Shown one piece after another: positions 7,169 through 13,038 of a stretch of DNA of 15,043 nucleotides. A program made the position numbers and the translations under genes. The notes under the pieces are model-generated. The model saw only the letters and a list, made by a program, of their open reading frames with translations, did no database searches and was not told the DNA's origin. The stretch covers positions 1-15,043 of the forward strand of contig JAUVTM010000018.1 of the NCBI GenBank assembly GCA_030601545.1, read 5' to 3'. This stretch comes from Syntrophobacterales bacterium. Lineage in GTDB: Bacteria; Desulfobacterota; Syntrophobacteria; BM002. Position 1 is the stretch's first letter. Each line of letters begins with the position of its first letter.

Positions 7169-8632
7169 ATGCGGATGAGGACTGAGGCAAGAGAAAGTAT
7201 CAAACCCTTTCGGTTGGTGAAGTATTTCACTCTGACCAGCCTTGTGGTGATTCTCATTCCCACCCTGATGCTGTCCATATTCATCTCACAGCGGGCCAAG
7301 AACGAACTCTTCAGACAAAGTGAACAGTATGCCCTTTTGGTTGCCATCAATTTGAACCATCAGGTCTTCAGCCAGTTCGTCCTGCCGACGGTGCTGCAAT
7401 ATGGTCGGATTATGCTCGGCGCTCCGAAACAATATGAACGTATGGACAAGGTGGTTCGCAACACCATTCACGGATTCAAGGTGGACAGGGTTGACGTCTA
7501 TGATCTCAAAGGGGTGATCAGCTATAGCACGGATCGTTCCCTGGTGGGGCTCTCCGGGCTCGGCGGCAGAGATTTCAACTTGGCACGTGAAGGGAAATCT
7601 TCCTCGCGGCTCGTTTCACGGGGGGGCTTTCTCGGTTTTGAGCTTGGAGGGGTGGCAAAGCAGAGGCAGCTCAAAACCTATATCCCCCTCCGGATGGAAC
7701 AACACCTCTTAAGAGAGCAGGACCGTATCCTTGGGGTGTTCGAGATTACCCAGGATATTTCCGGGGACTATGCGGCCATTACCCGTTTTCAGAATAACAT
7801 TATTTTGAGCCAGCTGGTGGTAATGAGCCTTCTCTTTTTCGTATTACGTTTAATTGTGAAAAGGGCAGAGGGAATCATCGCCAAACGAAGTGAGGAGCGC
7901 AGGCGTTTGGAGGAACACCTTCATCAGGCTGAGAGATTGGCCGCCTTGGGAGAGATGGTTGCCGGCATCAGCCATGAGATCAGGAATCCACTGGGGATCA
8001 TCGGCTCCACTGCCGAGCTTCTACATCAGAAAATTGAGGAAGGTGATCCAAAGAAGCAGCTTGGCAAAATCATCATGGAGGAGACGACCCGTCTGAACTC
8101 AATTGTCACGGATTTTTTGAATTTTGCTCGTCCGACCACGCCACATTTGTCAGAGTGTCAGGTGGATAAAGTGCTGGAGAAAAATCTTGAGTTTCTGGAG
8201 GTTGAACTCAAAAGGCGAGATATTATCGTTGAAAAGCGTTTTGCCGAGAATGGCAAACCGGTCTATGCAGATGGCGACTTGCTCTATCGCGCTTTCTTGA
8301 ACATTTTCATAAATGCCATGGAAGCTTTGGATGATGGGGGGACAATTAAGGTAGTCACGCGTTACAAAGACTCCCAGGACGATAGCCTCGAGGTGGTCAT
8401 CTCCGACACAGGTGCTGGAATTTCTCAAGAAACAATAGCAAAGATCTTTGATCCCTTTTTTACCACTCGCGAAACGGGTACCGGGCTGGGACTTCCCATA
8501 GTCCGGAGCATAATTGAAAGCCATGGTGGTACAGTTCACATTGAAAGTCCACCAAGGAAAGAACGAGCGCAGGTAGAAGACAGGGGAACAGCTATTATCA
8601 TTTCCCTGCCCGTGAACCCGGTTGTGAGCTAA
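7169..8632 (+). CDS. Membrane sensor histidine kinase (NtrB/ZraS-like)
   Basis: Senses an unknown extracytoplasmic signal and probably phosphorylates the regulator encoded next. The 487 residues are: a short cytoplasmic start; TM1 at about 20-40 (LTSLVVILIPTLMLSIFI); an extracytoplasmic sensor at about 41-207 with a PAS/Cache-like core (VYDLKGVISYSTD); TM2 at about 208-230; and a charged coiled linker (EERRRLEEHLHQAERLAALGEM) with no clear HAMP. The HisKA H-box is SHEIRNPLG with phosphoacceptor His269. HATPase motifs are the N-box FINAMEA (Asn382), the G1 box SDTGAGI (Asp413), the F-box FDPFFTT and the G2 box GTGLGLP. All catalytic motifs are intact. The ATG at 7169 has AGGG 9-12 bp upstream; an ATG at 7175 is also possible. 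The cognate regulator starts 219 bp downstream. Confidence 0.93.
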   Translation: MRMRTEARESIKPFRLVKYFTLTSLVVILIPTLMLSIFISQRAKNELFRQSEQYALLVAINLNHQVFSQFVLPTVLQYGRIMLGAPKQYERMDKVVRNTIHGFKVDRVDVYDLKGVISYSTDRSLVGLSGLGGRDFNLAREGKSSSRLVSRGGFLGFELGGVAKQRQLKTYIPLRMEQHLLREQDRILGVFEITQDISGDYAAITRFQNNIILSQLVVMSLLFFVLRLIVKRAEGIIAKRSEERRRLEEHLHQAERLAALGEMVAGISHEIRNPLGIIGSTAELLHQKIEEGDPKKQLGKIIMEETTRLNSIVTDFLNFARPTTPHLSECQVDKVLEKNLEFLEVELKRRDIIVEKRFAENGKPVYADGDLLYRAFLNIFINAMEALDDGGTIKVVTRYKDSQDDSLEVVISDTGAGISQETIAKIFDPFFTTRETGTGLGLPIVRSIIESHGGTVHIESPPRKERAQVEDRGTAIIISLPVNPVVS

Positions 8633-8667
8633 AGGCATTACAAGCTAGGCAGCCCCGCGACAAGCTC

Positions 8668-8685
8668 CCCGCTCCTACGAGCGGG
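8668..8685. repeat. GC-rich hairpin after the kinase gene
   Basis: A perfect 7-bp stem CCCGCTC / GAGCGGG with loop CTAC lies 36 bp after the kinase stop. It is REP-like rather than a terminator, since no U-tract follows. The flanks contain related GC-rich words (CCCCGCGACAAGC, AAGCGGGC). Confidence 0.5.
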
Positions 8686-8716
8686 ACAGGCAGGCAAGCG
8701 GGCAGAAAGACTTTTC

Positions 8717-8826
8717 GTTATAGGTTATACGTTATTAGTTATTAGGAAGAAACACGAATGGTATCTTGTAATGAACGAGAAGATTACCGTCTGGCCAAGA
8801 ACACCGAATAACGGATAACGAATCAA
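8717..8826. repeat. Inverted heptad-repeat island between kinase and regulator genes
   Basis: The left arm is four consecutive 7-mers of form GTTATNN (8717-8744). The right arm starts at 8806 with GAATAAC and GGATAAC, the inverse words, then a degenerate unit. The centre is about 60 bp of unique sequence with no credible ORF. The regulator start is 26 bp after the right arm. Confidence 0.65.
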
Positions 8827-8851
8827 TTGATTGGCACAGCAGAAGAGAAGC

Positions 8852-10297
8852 ATGGAAACCATTCTTATCGTAGATGATGAGAAGAACTACCTCCTGGTCC
8901 TAGAGGCTCTCCTCGTGGATGCCGGATACGAAGTGATTACCTCCGACAGCACCACCGAGGCGCTCAAAATTACCATGAGCCATGACCTGGATCTGGTGAT
9001 AACTGACATGAGAATGCCTGGTCCGGATGGGATGGAATTTCTCGCCCAATTACGGAGTCGGCAACCCGACCCGCCGGTAATTATGATGACAGCATACGCC
9101 ACAGTGGAAAAGGCTGTGGAGGCTATGAAGCGGGGCGCTTTCGATTACATCACCAAGCCTTTTAAGAACGAAGAGCTGATACTTACCATTCGAAAAGCCA
9201 TAGAGATGCACCGACTCAAGCAGGAGAATCGGTTGCTCAGCCGGGAATTGCAGGAGCGCTTCCAGTTCGGTAACATTGTAGGTAAAAGCAAAATCATGCG
9301 CCAGGTCTATGAGATTATAGAAAAGGTGGCCCAAACTCGAGCCTCAGTGTTGATAACTGGAGAGTCGGGCACAGGCAAAGAACTCGTTGCCAGAGCAATT
9401 CACTTCAACAGTCCTAGGCGCGATAAGCCATTTATTTCGGTGAACTGTTCGGCGCTGTCGGAAACGTTGCTGGAGAGCGAGCTCTTCGGTCATGAGCGGG
9501 GGGCATTTACCGGTGCTGTGACGCAACGGAAAGGGCGGTTTGAGTTAGCACACGGTGGAACTCTTTTTCTAGATGAAGTGGGCGATATGTCTCCTGCTCT
9601 GCAGGTAAAATTGCTTAGGGTCTTGCAAGAGATGAAGTTTGAGCGGGTGGGCGGCACCAAGACCTTGCAGGTGGATGCCCGACTGGTTACCGCCTCCAAC
9701 CGGGAGCTCGACCGGGAGGTGGATCTAGGACGTTTTAGAGAGGACCTTTATTATCGTCTCAAAGTTGTCCACATTAAAGTGCCGCCGCTGAGAGAACGGA
9801 GAGATGATATACCAATTCTGGTTCACCACTTTTTGGAAAAGGCCGCCGAAGCAAATAGGATTCCAGTCAAAAGAGTAAGTCATGAAGCACTCAAGTACCT
9901 GTACCAGTATGACTGGACAGGGAACGTACGAGAGCTGGAAAACGTCATCGAACGTGCGGTAATTTTCTGCGACGGTGACGATGTCCGCCCCCAGGATTTA
10001 CCCGAGGAGCTGTTCCAGCAGCGACTGCCGGGCATCACCGAAGAAACCTCGGGTCAAACCCAAACTACCTCGGACCTGGCAGGAGATGGTGAGTTGCTGC
10101 CTTATCTAGGACTTAATCAACGGCAGGTCAAGGCAATGAATTTCATCAAGAACAACGGGTATATAACCAACGATTACTACATCCAAATAAACCACATCTC
10201 TGATCGTCATGCCCGTCGAGATCTCAGGCAAATGGTGGATTTGGATATCGTTGCACGTGTTGGCAAAGGAAGAAGTACCCGATATGTGCTCAAGTAG
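8852..10297 (+). CDS. Sigma-54-dependent response regulator with an atypical winged-helix C-terminus
   Basis: Phosphorylation-controlled activator of sigma-54 RNA polymerase. The ATG at 8852 gives METILIVDDE, a canonical receiver start; the TTG at 8831 only adds seven residues. The 481 residues comprise: receiver 1-120 (acidic D8/D9, phosphoacceptor Asp52, Thr80, Lys102 in KPF); AAA+ about 140-385 with Walker A GESGTGKE (170-177), the sigma-54-contacting GAFTGA loop (217-222), Walker B LFLDEVGD (238-245), FREDLYYRL and WTGNVRELEN. The final 60 residues (421-481) are not a Fis-type helix-turn-helix. They read LNQRQVKAMNFI...YITNDYY...SDRHARRDLRQMVD...VGKGRSTRYVL, a winged-helix pattern like the C-terminal domain of RecG-like/AlbA_2 and Fic-associated regulators. 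Direct repeats and a sigma-54 promoter follow immediately. Confidence 0.92.
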   Translation: METILIVDDEKNYLLVLEALLVDAGYEVITSDSTTEALKITMSHDLDLVITDMRMPGPDGMEFLAQLRSRQPDPPVIMMTAYATVEKAVEAMKRGAFDYITKPFKNEELILTIRKAIEMHRLKQENRLLSRELQERFQFGNIVGKSKIMRQVYEIIEKVAQTRASVLITGESGTGKELVARAIHFNSPRRDKPFISVNCSALSETLLESELFGHERGAFTGAVTQRKGRFELAHGGTLFLDEVGDMSPALQVKLLRVLQEMKFERVGGTKTLQVDARLVTASNRELDREVDLGRFREDLYYRLKVVHIKVPPLRERRDDIPILVHHFLEKAAEANRIPVKRVSHEALKYLYQYDWTGNVRELENVIERAVIFCDGDDVRPQDLPEELFQQRLPGITEETSGQTQTTSDLAGDGELLPYLGLNQRQVKAMNFIKNNGYITNDYYIQINHISDRHARRDLRQMVDLDIVARVGKGRSTRYVLK

Positions 10298-10330
10298 TCC
10301 GGATTATGTCCGGATTATGTCCGGATTTGA
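10298..10330 (+). promoter_or_regulatory. Three tandem 11-bp direct repeats, putative enhancer (UAS)
   Basis: TCCGGATTATG occurs exactly at 10298-10308 and 10309-10319. A third copy, TCCGGATTTGA, is at 10320-10330. The 11-bp period places all copies on nearly the same DNA face. The block ends 86 bp before the -24 element of the sigma-54 promoter, a normal distance for NtrC-family activator sites. Binding by the upstream-encoded regulator is inferred. Confidence 0.6.
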
Positions 10331-10416
10331 TCTTTTCGCGTAAAGCCATAAAGATTATAATTCCAAAAATATTATTTATTTCAAGGTGATAGAAATATTC
10401 GGCCAATACGTAGAAG

Positions 10417-10432
10417 TGGCAGGAAATTTGCT
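10417..10432 (+). promoter_or_regulatory. Sigma-54 (-24/-12) promoter
   Basis: TGGCAGG-N4-TTGCT matches the sigma-54 consensus TGGCACG-N4-TTGC(A/T) with exact spacing. The invariant GG (10418-10419) and GC (10430-10431) are 12 bp apart. One -24 consensus base differs (G for C). The predicted transcription start is near 10443. It lies 120 bp after a gene for a sigma-54 activator and there is no coding gene directly downstream. Confidence 0.7.
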
Positions 10433-10442
10433 ATGTTTAGTG

Positions 10443-10563
10443 AAACGAGTAAGGATGGTAAGGACAGCACGAAAATGAGTACCCTGCCTTCTTGACTCTT
10501 CAACTCTTTTTCTCCTTTCTCTTGACCGTCTGGATGTGGCCCCACTCAGGCGGTCATTTTTTT
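10443..10563 (+). ncRNA. Putative sigma-54-dependent small RNA, about 120 nt
   Basis: Bounded by the predicted start of the sigma-54 promoter and the U-tract of a strong intrinsic terminator. The 5' part carries two AAGGA words (10451-10455 and 10460-10464), which could be CsrA/RsmA contacts or ribosome-site mimics. The middle (about 10484-10522) is almost purely pyrimidine, with UCUCCUUUCU at 10511-10520, and could pair with Shine-Dalgarno sequences of target mRNAs. Only very short ORFs fit inside (7 codons from 10455, 6 codons from 10475), so a regulatory RNA is likelier than a protein, although a leader peptide is not excluded. Existence is inferred from promoter, terminator and lack of ORF. 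Confidence 0.5.
10523..10563 (+). terminator. Strong intrinsic terminator of the putative sRNA
   Basis: The outer stem TGACCG (10523-10528) pairs with CGGTCA (10551-10556). CTG/CAG and GTGG/CCAC pairings continue inside, giving a long, partly interrupted stem. Seven T residues (10557-10563) follow. No gene ends nearby except the regulator, 226 bp upstream. Confidence 0.8.
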
Positions 10564-10763
10564 GCCCCCTGCGGTTGCCCGGTGGCACGCCCATCTTCAT
10601 GGTCTCGCGACGACAATTCATGAAATATCCGGGCTAGAGTACTACCGGGATGTGCTCTGATCGCTTTTATTCAACATCGAAAACCTGGTCTTTAGGGTCA
10701 TGTCAGAGTTCAATGGCTTTGCCGGTACAGGTGCGAGCTCTTTTGGAGTACTGAAGGAATAGA
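10564..10763. other. 200-bp stretch with no recognised element
   Basis: Between the sRNA terminator and the heptad island I see no ORF with coding character, no complete promoter and no terminator. A perfect -24-like word TGGCACG occurs near 10585 but lacks a -12 element at the right spacing. Confidence 0.5.
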
Positions 10764-10908
10764 AATTCCAAATCACAAATCACAAATATCAAACAAATAA
10801 TCCGCCGAAGGCGGAACCAATCCGCCTGCGGCGGACCAAACCTGTTTTGGTCATTGAATATTGGAATTTGAGATTTGTTTGTAATTTGGTGTTTGGAGTT
10901 TGATATTT
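10764..10908. repeat. Composite inverted heptad island with three central hairpins
   Basis: The left arm (10764-10798) is five 7-mers beginning AA, including AATCACA twice (10771, 10778). The right arm (10863-10908) is 7-mers ending TTT, with one 4-nt remnant at 10877-10880; TGGAATT at 10862-10868 is the exact inverse of AATTCCA at 10764-10770. The centre carries three hairpins: TCCGCC/GGCGGA (10801-10815), TCCGCC/GGCGGA with a different loop (10821-10835) and ACCAAA/TTTGGT (10835-10851). The whole could fold into a cruciform of about 145 bp. Confidence 0.75.
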
Positions 10909-10960
10909 TGCGATGCTCCATCACTCCAGCAGACCGCCGCAAGGGGGAAAGAGTATGGAA

Positions 10961-10975
10961 GCCCCCTCAGGGGGC
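10961..10975. repeat. GC-rich hairpin upstream of the hrcA promoter
   Basis: GCCCCC / GGGGGC with a 3-nt TCA loop. There is no T-run on the plus side, so it is unlikely to terminate transcription efficiently. Confidence 0.4.
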
Positions 10976-11019
10976 AGTCCACAGCCGGGTCCTTTGGGTC
11001 CGGATTCTTTACTTAAATC

Positions 11020-11048
11020 TTGACAAAGCTGGGAGCGATTGCTAATTT
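11020..11048 (+). promoter_or_regulatory. Sigma-70-type promoter of the hrcA operon
   Basis: A perfect -35 TTGACA (11020-11025) is followed by a weak -10: TAATTT at 11043-11048 (17-bp spacer) or GCTAAT at 11041-11046 (15-bp spacer). CIRCE begins 2 bp after this, the usual arrangement in which HrcA blocks the housekeeping promoter. Confidence 0.6.
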
Positions 11049-11050
11049 GC

Positions 11051-11077
11051 TTGGCACTCGATAGGGGCGAGTGCTAA
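11051..11077. promoter_or_regulatory. CIRCE operator (HrcA binding site)
   Basis: TTGGCACTC-N9-GAGTGCTAA matches the consensus TTAGCACTC-N9-GAGTGCTAA at all but one base (G for A at 11053). The spacer is exactly 9 bp. It lies between the promoter and the hrcA start, so HrcA should repress hrcA-grpE-dnaK until heat or misfolded protein draws chaperonin away. Confidence 0.95.
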
Positions 11078-11087
11078 AAAGGTAGCC

Positions 11088-12131
11088 ATGAAGGGACTCG
11101 TGAGAGGGGAAAGAAGTCGGCGGGTGCTGGAGGCGGTTATCCTCGAGTACATCAAGGGTGGTGTGCCCGTTGGTTCTCGAGCGATAGCAAAAAGGCACGG
11201 TCTGAGAGTCAGTCCAGCAACCATCCGGAATGTAATGGCAGACCTGGAGGAACTCGGTCTCCTCTATCAACCGCATACATCCGCGGGCAGGGTTCCCACC
11301 GAACTCGGGCTCCGAGTATACATCGACGCAATTCTCAAGATACAGCAGCTGAGCATTGCCGATCGAGAACAAATCAGACGATCCTACAGGGGCGGTGTGT
11401 CCCGGGTGGAAGGATTGCTGCAAGAGACTTCCAAGGTCCTCTCGTCTTTCTCCAAGCAGGCTGGTGTGGTCCTGACACCTCGCCTCTCTCACACGGTGCT
11501 CAAGCGGATCGAGTTCGTTTGGCTGCGTACGAGTATGGTCATGACCATTCTGGTTTCTCAGGCTGGCATTGTTCACAATACGGTCTTTGAAATAAAGGAA
11601 GACATTTCTCAGGAGGAACTGGACAAATATGGTCGTTATCTCAATGACATGTTGCAGGATCTTACCCTGAACGAGGTCAAGGCGCGGTTGCTGGAGGAGA
11701 TGAAAAAAGAGAAGGTCCTCTTTGACAGTTTGCTTTCCAAGGCCCTGGAATTAAGTCAGAAGGCTTTGCAGGAGAACATAGAAAATAGTGAGCTCTACAT
11801 CGGCGGCAGGACCAATCTTTTGGACAACCCAGAATTTGCCGACGTGGAGCAGATGAGACGGATCTTCAACGCTTTCGAAGAAAAAAGCAAGATTATTGAT
11901 CTTTTGGATAAAAGCATGTCCGCCAGGGGGGTCAACATTTTTATCGGCTCAGAAAGCGAACTGCTGGACATGGAAAGTGTAAGCTTTGTCACTTCGCCCT
12001 ATGCCAGCGGCGATGAGGTTCTTGGTACCCTCGGTGTAATTGGGCCCACGAGAATGGACTACTCGCGGATTATTCCTCTCGTGGATTACACTGCCAAGCT
12101 CCTGAGTAAGATGCTGGAGGACACTTTCTAG
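11088..12131 (+). CDS. hrcA: Heat-inducible transcription repressor HrcA
   Basis: Dimeric repressor that binds CIRCE and depends on GroEL for folding. The ATG at 11088 has AAGG at 11079-11082 and lies 11 bp after CIRCE. The 347 residues show the N-terminal winged helix (PVGSRAIAKRHGLRVSPATIRNVMADLEELGLL, about residues 27-59, split by helix turns) and the conserved QPHTSAGRVPTELGLRVYID. A GAF-like domain and insertion follow, with GRTNLLDNPEFADVEQMRRIFNAFEEKS and the terminal GVIGPTRMDYSRIIPLVDYTAKLLSKML. Length and motifs are normal. It is the first gene of the operon and is autoregulated through CIRCE. Confidence 0.97.
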   Translation: MKGLVRGERSRRVLEAVILEYIKGGVPVGSRAIAKRHGLRVSPATIRNVMADLEELGLLYQPHTSAGRVPTELGLRVYIDAILKIQQLSIADREQIRRSYRGGVSRVEGLLQETSKVLSSFSKQAGVVLTPRLSHTVLKRIEFVWLRTSMVMTILVSQAGIVHNTVFEIKEDISQEELDKYGRYLNDMLQDLTLNEVKARLLEEMKKEKVLFDSLLSKALELSQKALQENIENSELYIGGRTNLLDNPEFADVEQMRRIFNAFEEKSKIIDLLDKSMSARGVNIFIGSESELLDMESVSFVTSPYASGDEVLGTLGVIGPTRMDYSRIIPLVDYTAKLLSKMLEDTF

Positions 12132-12158
12132 GTCTCAACGAACATCTTGGATCTTTAC

Positions 12159-12191
12159 AAGCTCCCTTCATTTTTTGGGGAGCTTTATTAT
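12159..12191 (+). terminator. Hairpin between hrcA and grpE, possible attenuator
   Basis: A perfect 8-bp stem AAGCTCCC (12159-12166) / GGGAGCTT (12178-12185) with an 11-nt T-rich loop, followed by TATTATG, a weak U-tract. It starts 28 bp after the hrcA stop. It could partially terminate transcription or be an mRNA processing/stability point, giving less grpE-dnaK than hrcA message or separating their stabilities. Confidence 0.5.
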
Positions 12192-12266
12192 GAATATAAG
12201 GGTAGGGGGGCTTGACTCAGCGCTAATCGTTATTAAAAAGTAGTGGGGAGTAATGGAGGAAGAAGG

Positions 12267-12983
12267 GTGGTTTCAGAAAAAGAGCGAACAGCCGAACCTC
12301 AGAACAGTGTGAACGAAAAACAAGAGGACCAACAAGAGATCTCACCTGAGTTGGAGAACCAAGCTCGAGCGGACGAGGCTGAGTTTGAGCAAGAGGAGGC
12401 TTTTGACCCTGAAACGGCGGATGGGGATACACTTTTGGCCAAGTACCGGGAGTTGGAGGGTGAGCTCAGTGAAGCCCGGGAACGAGTTCTGCGCACTGCT
12501 GCGGATGCTGAAAATTTCAAGAAAAGGCTGCAACGAGAGAAAGAGGAGCAGACTCGCTACACAAATGAATCTTTTATGCGCGAGTTGCTGCCCGTAATAG
12601 ACAATCTGGAACGGGCCCTAGAACACTCAGAAGCCAGTGCAGATCAGGGGGGTCGTCTGGTGGAGGGCTTAAACATGACGCTCAAGGGCTTCCTTGACAC
12701 GCTGACTAGGTTCGGCTGCACGCCGGTAGAGGCAGCAGGGAAACCCTTTGACCCGAACTTTCACGAGGCCGTTTCTCAGGAAGAGAGCGATGATCACGAG
12801 CCCAACACAGTACTGAGGGAATTACAGAAGGGCTATCTGCTCAAGGAGAGGTTGCTTAGGCCGGCAGTGGTAATTGTGTCCAAACGGTCCAGCCAGCAAG
12901 ACACCGCTACCCGAGGGCAAACCACAGCCAAGGCTGCGGAAGCGAACAGTGGTGAGGTAAAGATAAAGGTAAAAAAGGCGTAA
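12267..12983 (+). CDS. grpE: Nucleotide exchange factor GrpE
   Basis: DnaK co-chaperone that releases ADP. I place the start at the GTG at 12267 because GGAGG (12255-12259) sits 7 bp upstream; the earlier in-frame GTG at 12243 would include the ribosome site in the coding region and adds eight atypical residues. The product is 238 residues, longer than E. coli GrpE (197) because of an acidic, low-complexity N-terminus of about 50 residues and a Lys-rich tail. The long coiled coil (LEGELSEARERVLRTAADAENFKKR) is followed by the head with LLPVIDNLERALEH, FDPNFHEAV and GYLLKERLLRPAVVIVSK. dnaK starts 55 bp downstream. Confidence 0.95.
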   Translation: MVSEKERTAEPQNSVNEKQEDQQEISPELENQARADEAEFEQEEAFDPETADGDTLLAKYRELEGELSEARERVLRTAADAENFKKRLQREKEEQTRYTNESFMRELLPVIDNLERALEHSEASADQGGRLVEGLNMTLKGFLDTLTRFGCTPVEAAGKPFDPNFHEAVSQEESDDHEPNTVLRELQKGYLLKERLLRPAVVIVSKRSSQQDTATRGQTTAKAAEANSGEVKIKVKKA

Positions 12984-13038
12984 GAGACAGGGCCAGAGTA
13001 GAAAAACCACATTAGGATAAGAGATTGAGGAGGAAAGA

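Larger units (their letters stand above)
10298..11087. other. 790-bp region without a protein gene between regulator and hrcA
   Basis: In order: three 11-bp direct repeats (10298-10330), an AT-rich segment (about 10345-10384), a sigma-54 promoter (10417-10432), a putative sRNA ending in a strong terminator (10523-10563), a stretch with no recognised element (10564-10763), a heptad/hairpin island (10764-10908), a GC hairpin (10961-10975), and the hrcA promoter with CIRCE. ORFs here are short or in repeat sequence and none looks like a protein gene. Confidence 0.7.

Noticed and set aside
10455..10495. Overlapping small ORFs (7 and 6 codons, ATGA overlap) in the putative sRNA
   Set aside because: They are too short to support as genes and the ribosome sites are poorly spaced. 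Noted only as a possible leader peptide.
10580..10600. A second sigma-54-like site with a perfect TGGCACG -24 word
   Set aside because: At the required spacing there is no TTGC-like -12 element (the bases are TCTTC), so it does not meet the consensus.
10376..10621. An 81-codon open frame on the minus strand across the putative sRNA and terminator
   Set aside because: It is very rich in Arg and low-complexity, crosses the terminator stem, and resembles no known family; the promoter-terminator reading explains the stretch better.
12212..12236. TTGACT followed by TATTAA as a grpE promoter
   Set aside because: The spacer would be only 13 bp, and the site with 17-bp spacing (AAAAAG) is not a -10. 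grpE is more likely transcribed from the hrcA promoter.
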